NCBI GenBank assembly: GCA_032164295.1
Contig: JAJHTX010000004.1
Coordinates: forward strand, 930,001 to 994,000
DNA: 64,000 nucleotides
From: Inonotus obliquus
Taxonomy: Eukaryota > Basidiomycota > Agaricomycetes > Hymenochaetales > Hymenochaetaceae
Reading direction: 5' to 3'
The notes beneath the pieces were generated by a model. That model saw only the letters and a list, made by a program, of their open reading frames with translations. It made no database searches and was not told where the DNA came from. Shown one piece after another: positions 62,502 through 64,000 of this stretch. The translations under genes were made by a program, and so were the position numbers. Every line of letters starts with the position of its first letter. Within the stretch, counting starts at the first letter, position 1.

Positions 62502-64000
62502 ATGCTCTCCTCAAACACTCAGATGACTCCGCGACCTCGTCCTCCAGCAAAGATGCGCCGCTCCACCTCTCACTCTCAAGTCGGGGCTGACGGCTGGCCG
62601 ACTCGCTCTCCACCTCCCTATGCCCCCTTTCCTCCCATCTCTCGAACTCATGCACGTCCGACACTCCTTGGTTCTCCAATAACAGCCACCTCGCAGCTCA
62701 TCCATCTTGAAGAGGTGCATGAGGGCGAGGAAAGGCTGCAGGAGAAGTCCAAAGAGGAGTTAGAGGAGTTGTTAAGGAGGGCCAGTGAAATTATCAGAGA
62801 AAGAGAACGAGGTACGTTCTGATCATGGGTGGCATGGATTGCGGTACATGTTGATGTATGAATAGAATTGGACTCGACTTCCGAAACTTGCAAGACTCTC
62901 GCCGAAAACAATGCGACTCTCAAAGCTCGAAACGACTCCCTCATCACTCGTCTGCCACCTTCCCAGCCTGTATCTCCTTTGACTTCCCCATCGTTTCAGT
63001 CCGGATCTCTTCTTTCTCCAGCACACAGCCGTACCTCTTCACTCACATCTCGCGCCCTTCTGCTGTCTCCGAATACGAACACGTCATTAACACATGGAGC
63101 TGGAGCTGGTCGCCGTAGATCAGCTCATGCGCGACGCTTTTCAAGTACACCCGCTGAACTCGCCGCGTTAGCAGATCAAAACGCCGAACTCCTTACGAAG
63201 CTATCGGACCTCGAGGCTGAAGCTTCGCGCGCGGAGCAAGCTGGCAAACGCCGCTTGCGCAGTCTCGAATCCGAAATCGAGGCTTTGCGAGATGAGCTTG
63301 AACGAGCGAGGGAAGAGAGCAAGCAGCTCGAAGAATCTATGAACGCTCATCCAGGGCAGCAAGTACTTGCTGGACTCCCCAAAGGTCTTGATAAGCAAAT
63401 TGTCAAGATGTTCAGGCGTCTGAGCCGGGAGGCGAAAGTGCGCGAACTGAAGGCGAAGACGAGACCCTGGGAGCAAGAGAGTTCTGAGAAACCGAAGAAT
63501 TTTGCCCCCGGTAATCTTACCCCAGGATTGCCCTTCACTTCAAGAATTATCTCCAAGAAGGTATCTGCACCTAATTTATTCGTCAATACCTCTTTGAGTC
63601 AACCTACACGCAACGACGATCTCAAAAGGGATGCTATTGATTCTCCTCTCTCTTCTATACCTTCATCTTCTGCGTCAACTATCGGTCCGAACGCACGAGA
63701 GCAAGCACTAGTCTCACAGTTACTCCTGAAGATCCGTGAACTCGAAGAGACGAACTCACAGCTCGCCGAAAATCACCTTAAGGCGAGTATTCGACTGAAA
63801 GAGGCGCAGACGGAGAGCGAAGGCGTACGGAAACTATGTGAGTTCATCAGTGATGAAGTTGAAGGTGATGTGGACGTCGAGCTTGAGGTCGTACACGATG
63901 ACGAGGGAGAAAGCAGCCAAGAGCACAATGCAGGGCAAGTGGAAGACGAAGCGCACGATATTGTCCCAAGCGGATTGCGGAGGTCTGACTCCAGGGTCTT
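62502..64000 (+). CDS. Coiled-coil protein of unknown function, 5' part
   Basis: Two exons visible (62502-62811 and from 62866), running off the right edge without a stop. Start: MLSSNTQMTPRPRPPAKMRR. A Pro/Ser-rich head is followed by three coiled-coil blocks: LQEKSKEELEELLRRASEII, RLRSLESEIEALRDELERAR and VSQLLLKIRELEETNSQLAE. Between them are Ser-rich linkers with SP sites (SPLTSPSF). A motif LPKGLDKQIVKMFRRLSREA is well ordered but not one I can name. The visible end is acidic (SDEVEGDVDVELEVVHDDEG). A cytoskeletal or polarity scaffold is conceivable; I do not assign a function. Confidence 0.7.

Overview
This window is nuclear chromosomal DNA from a filamentous basidiomycete, most likely an Agaricomycete. 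Genes are dense and cut by many introns of about 46-75 bases. Several exons are shorter than 20 bases, start regions are often CT-rich, and the gene families are typical of mushroom-forming fungi: KRE6-type beta-glucan synthesis, a Vps17 SNX-BAR, CCCH proteins with a DUF7923-like domain, and an MLKL-like N-terminal domain on a kinase-like protein. There is no operon structure, and no rRNA, tRNA, CRISPR array or transposon that I can support. I built gene models by hand from conserved motifs, splice sites and reading phase. Where I list exon coordinates, all exon phases add up to one open frame.

Left part (1-15.7 kb): the 3' end of a kexin (KEX2) gene, a GCPII-like M28 metallopeptidase, a CK1-family kinase (minus) divergent from a KRE6/SKN1 glucan-synthesis gene (plus), a PEX14-like peroxin (minus) and a Fen2/Liz1/Tna1-type MFS transporter (plus, 16 exons).

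Middle (16-38.5 kb): a Ser/Thr-rich single-pass membrane protein, an ABHD4/5-type alpha/beta hydrolase, the PKA regulatory subunit, a CCCH+RRM+RBR ubiquitin ligase, a 14-exon gene joining an MLKL-like helical domain to a degenerate kinase (the most unusual gene here), a CsbD-like hydrophilic stress protein with internal repeats, a secretory amidase, COQ2 and a RhoGDI.

Right part (38.5-64 kb): two same-strand paralogues of a coiled-coil/DUF7923-like/CCCH family, VPS17, an acidic coiled-coil protein with a C-terminal zinc-finger-like end, an aromatic-ring FAD monooxygenase, a gene-poor 2.5 kb stretch, a TPA1/Ofd1-type prolyl hydroxylase, NOP13, two same-strand HIG1-domain (Rcf2-like) paralogues and the 5' part of a coiled-coil protein that runs off the window.

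Most genes are independent housekeeping functions: secretory processing and cell wall (KEX2, KRE6, amidase), signalling (CK1, PKA-R, RhoGDI), mitochondria (COQ2, two HIG1 proteins), peroxisome (PEX14), endosome (VPS17), and translation or ribosome biogenesis (TPA1, NOP13). Points for a second look are the MLKL-like pseudokinase beside an RBR ligase, three candidate GC-AG introns, two tandem duplications and the repeat-bearing CsbD-like protein.
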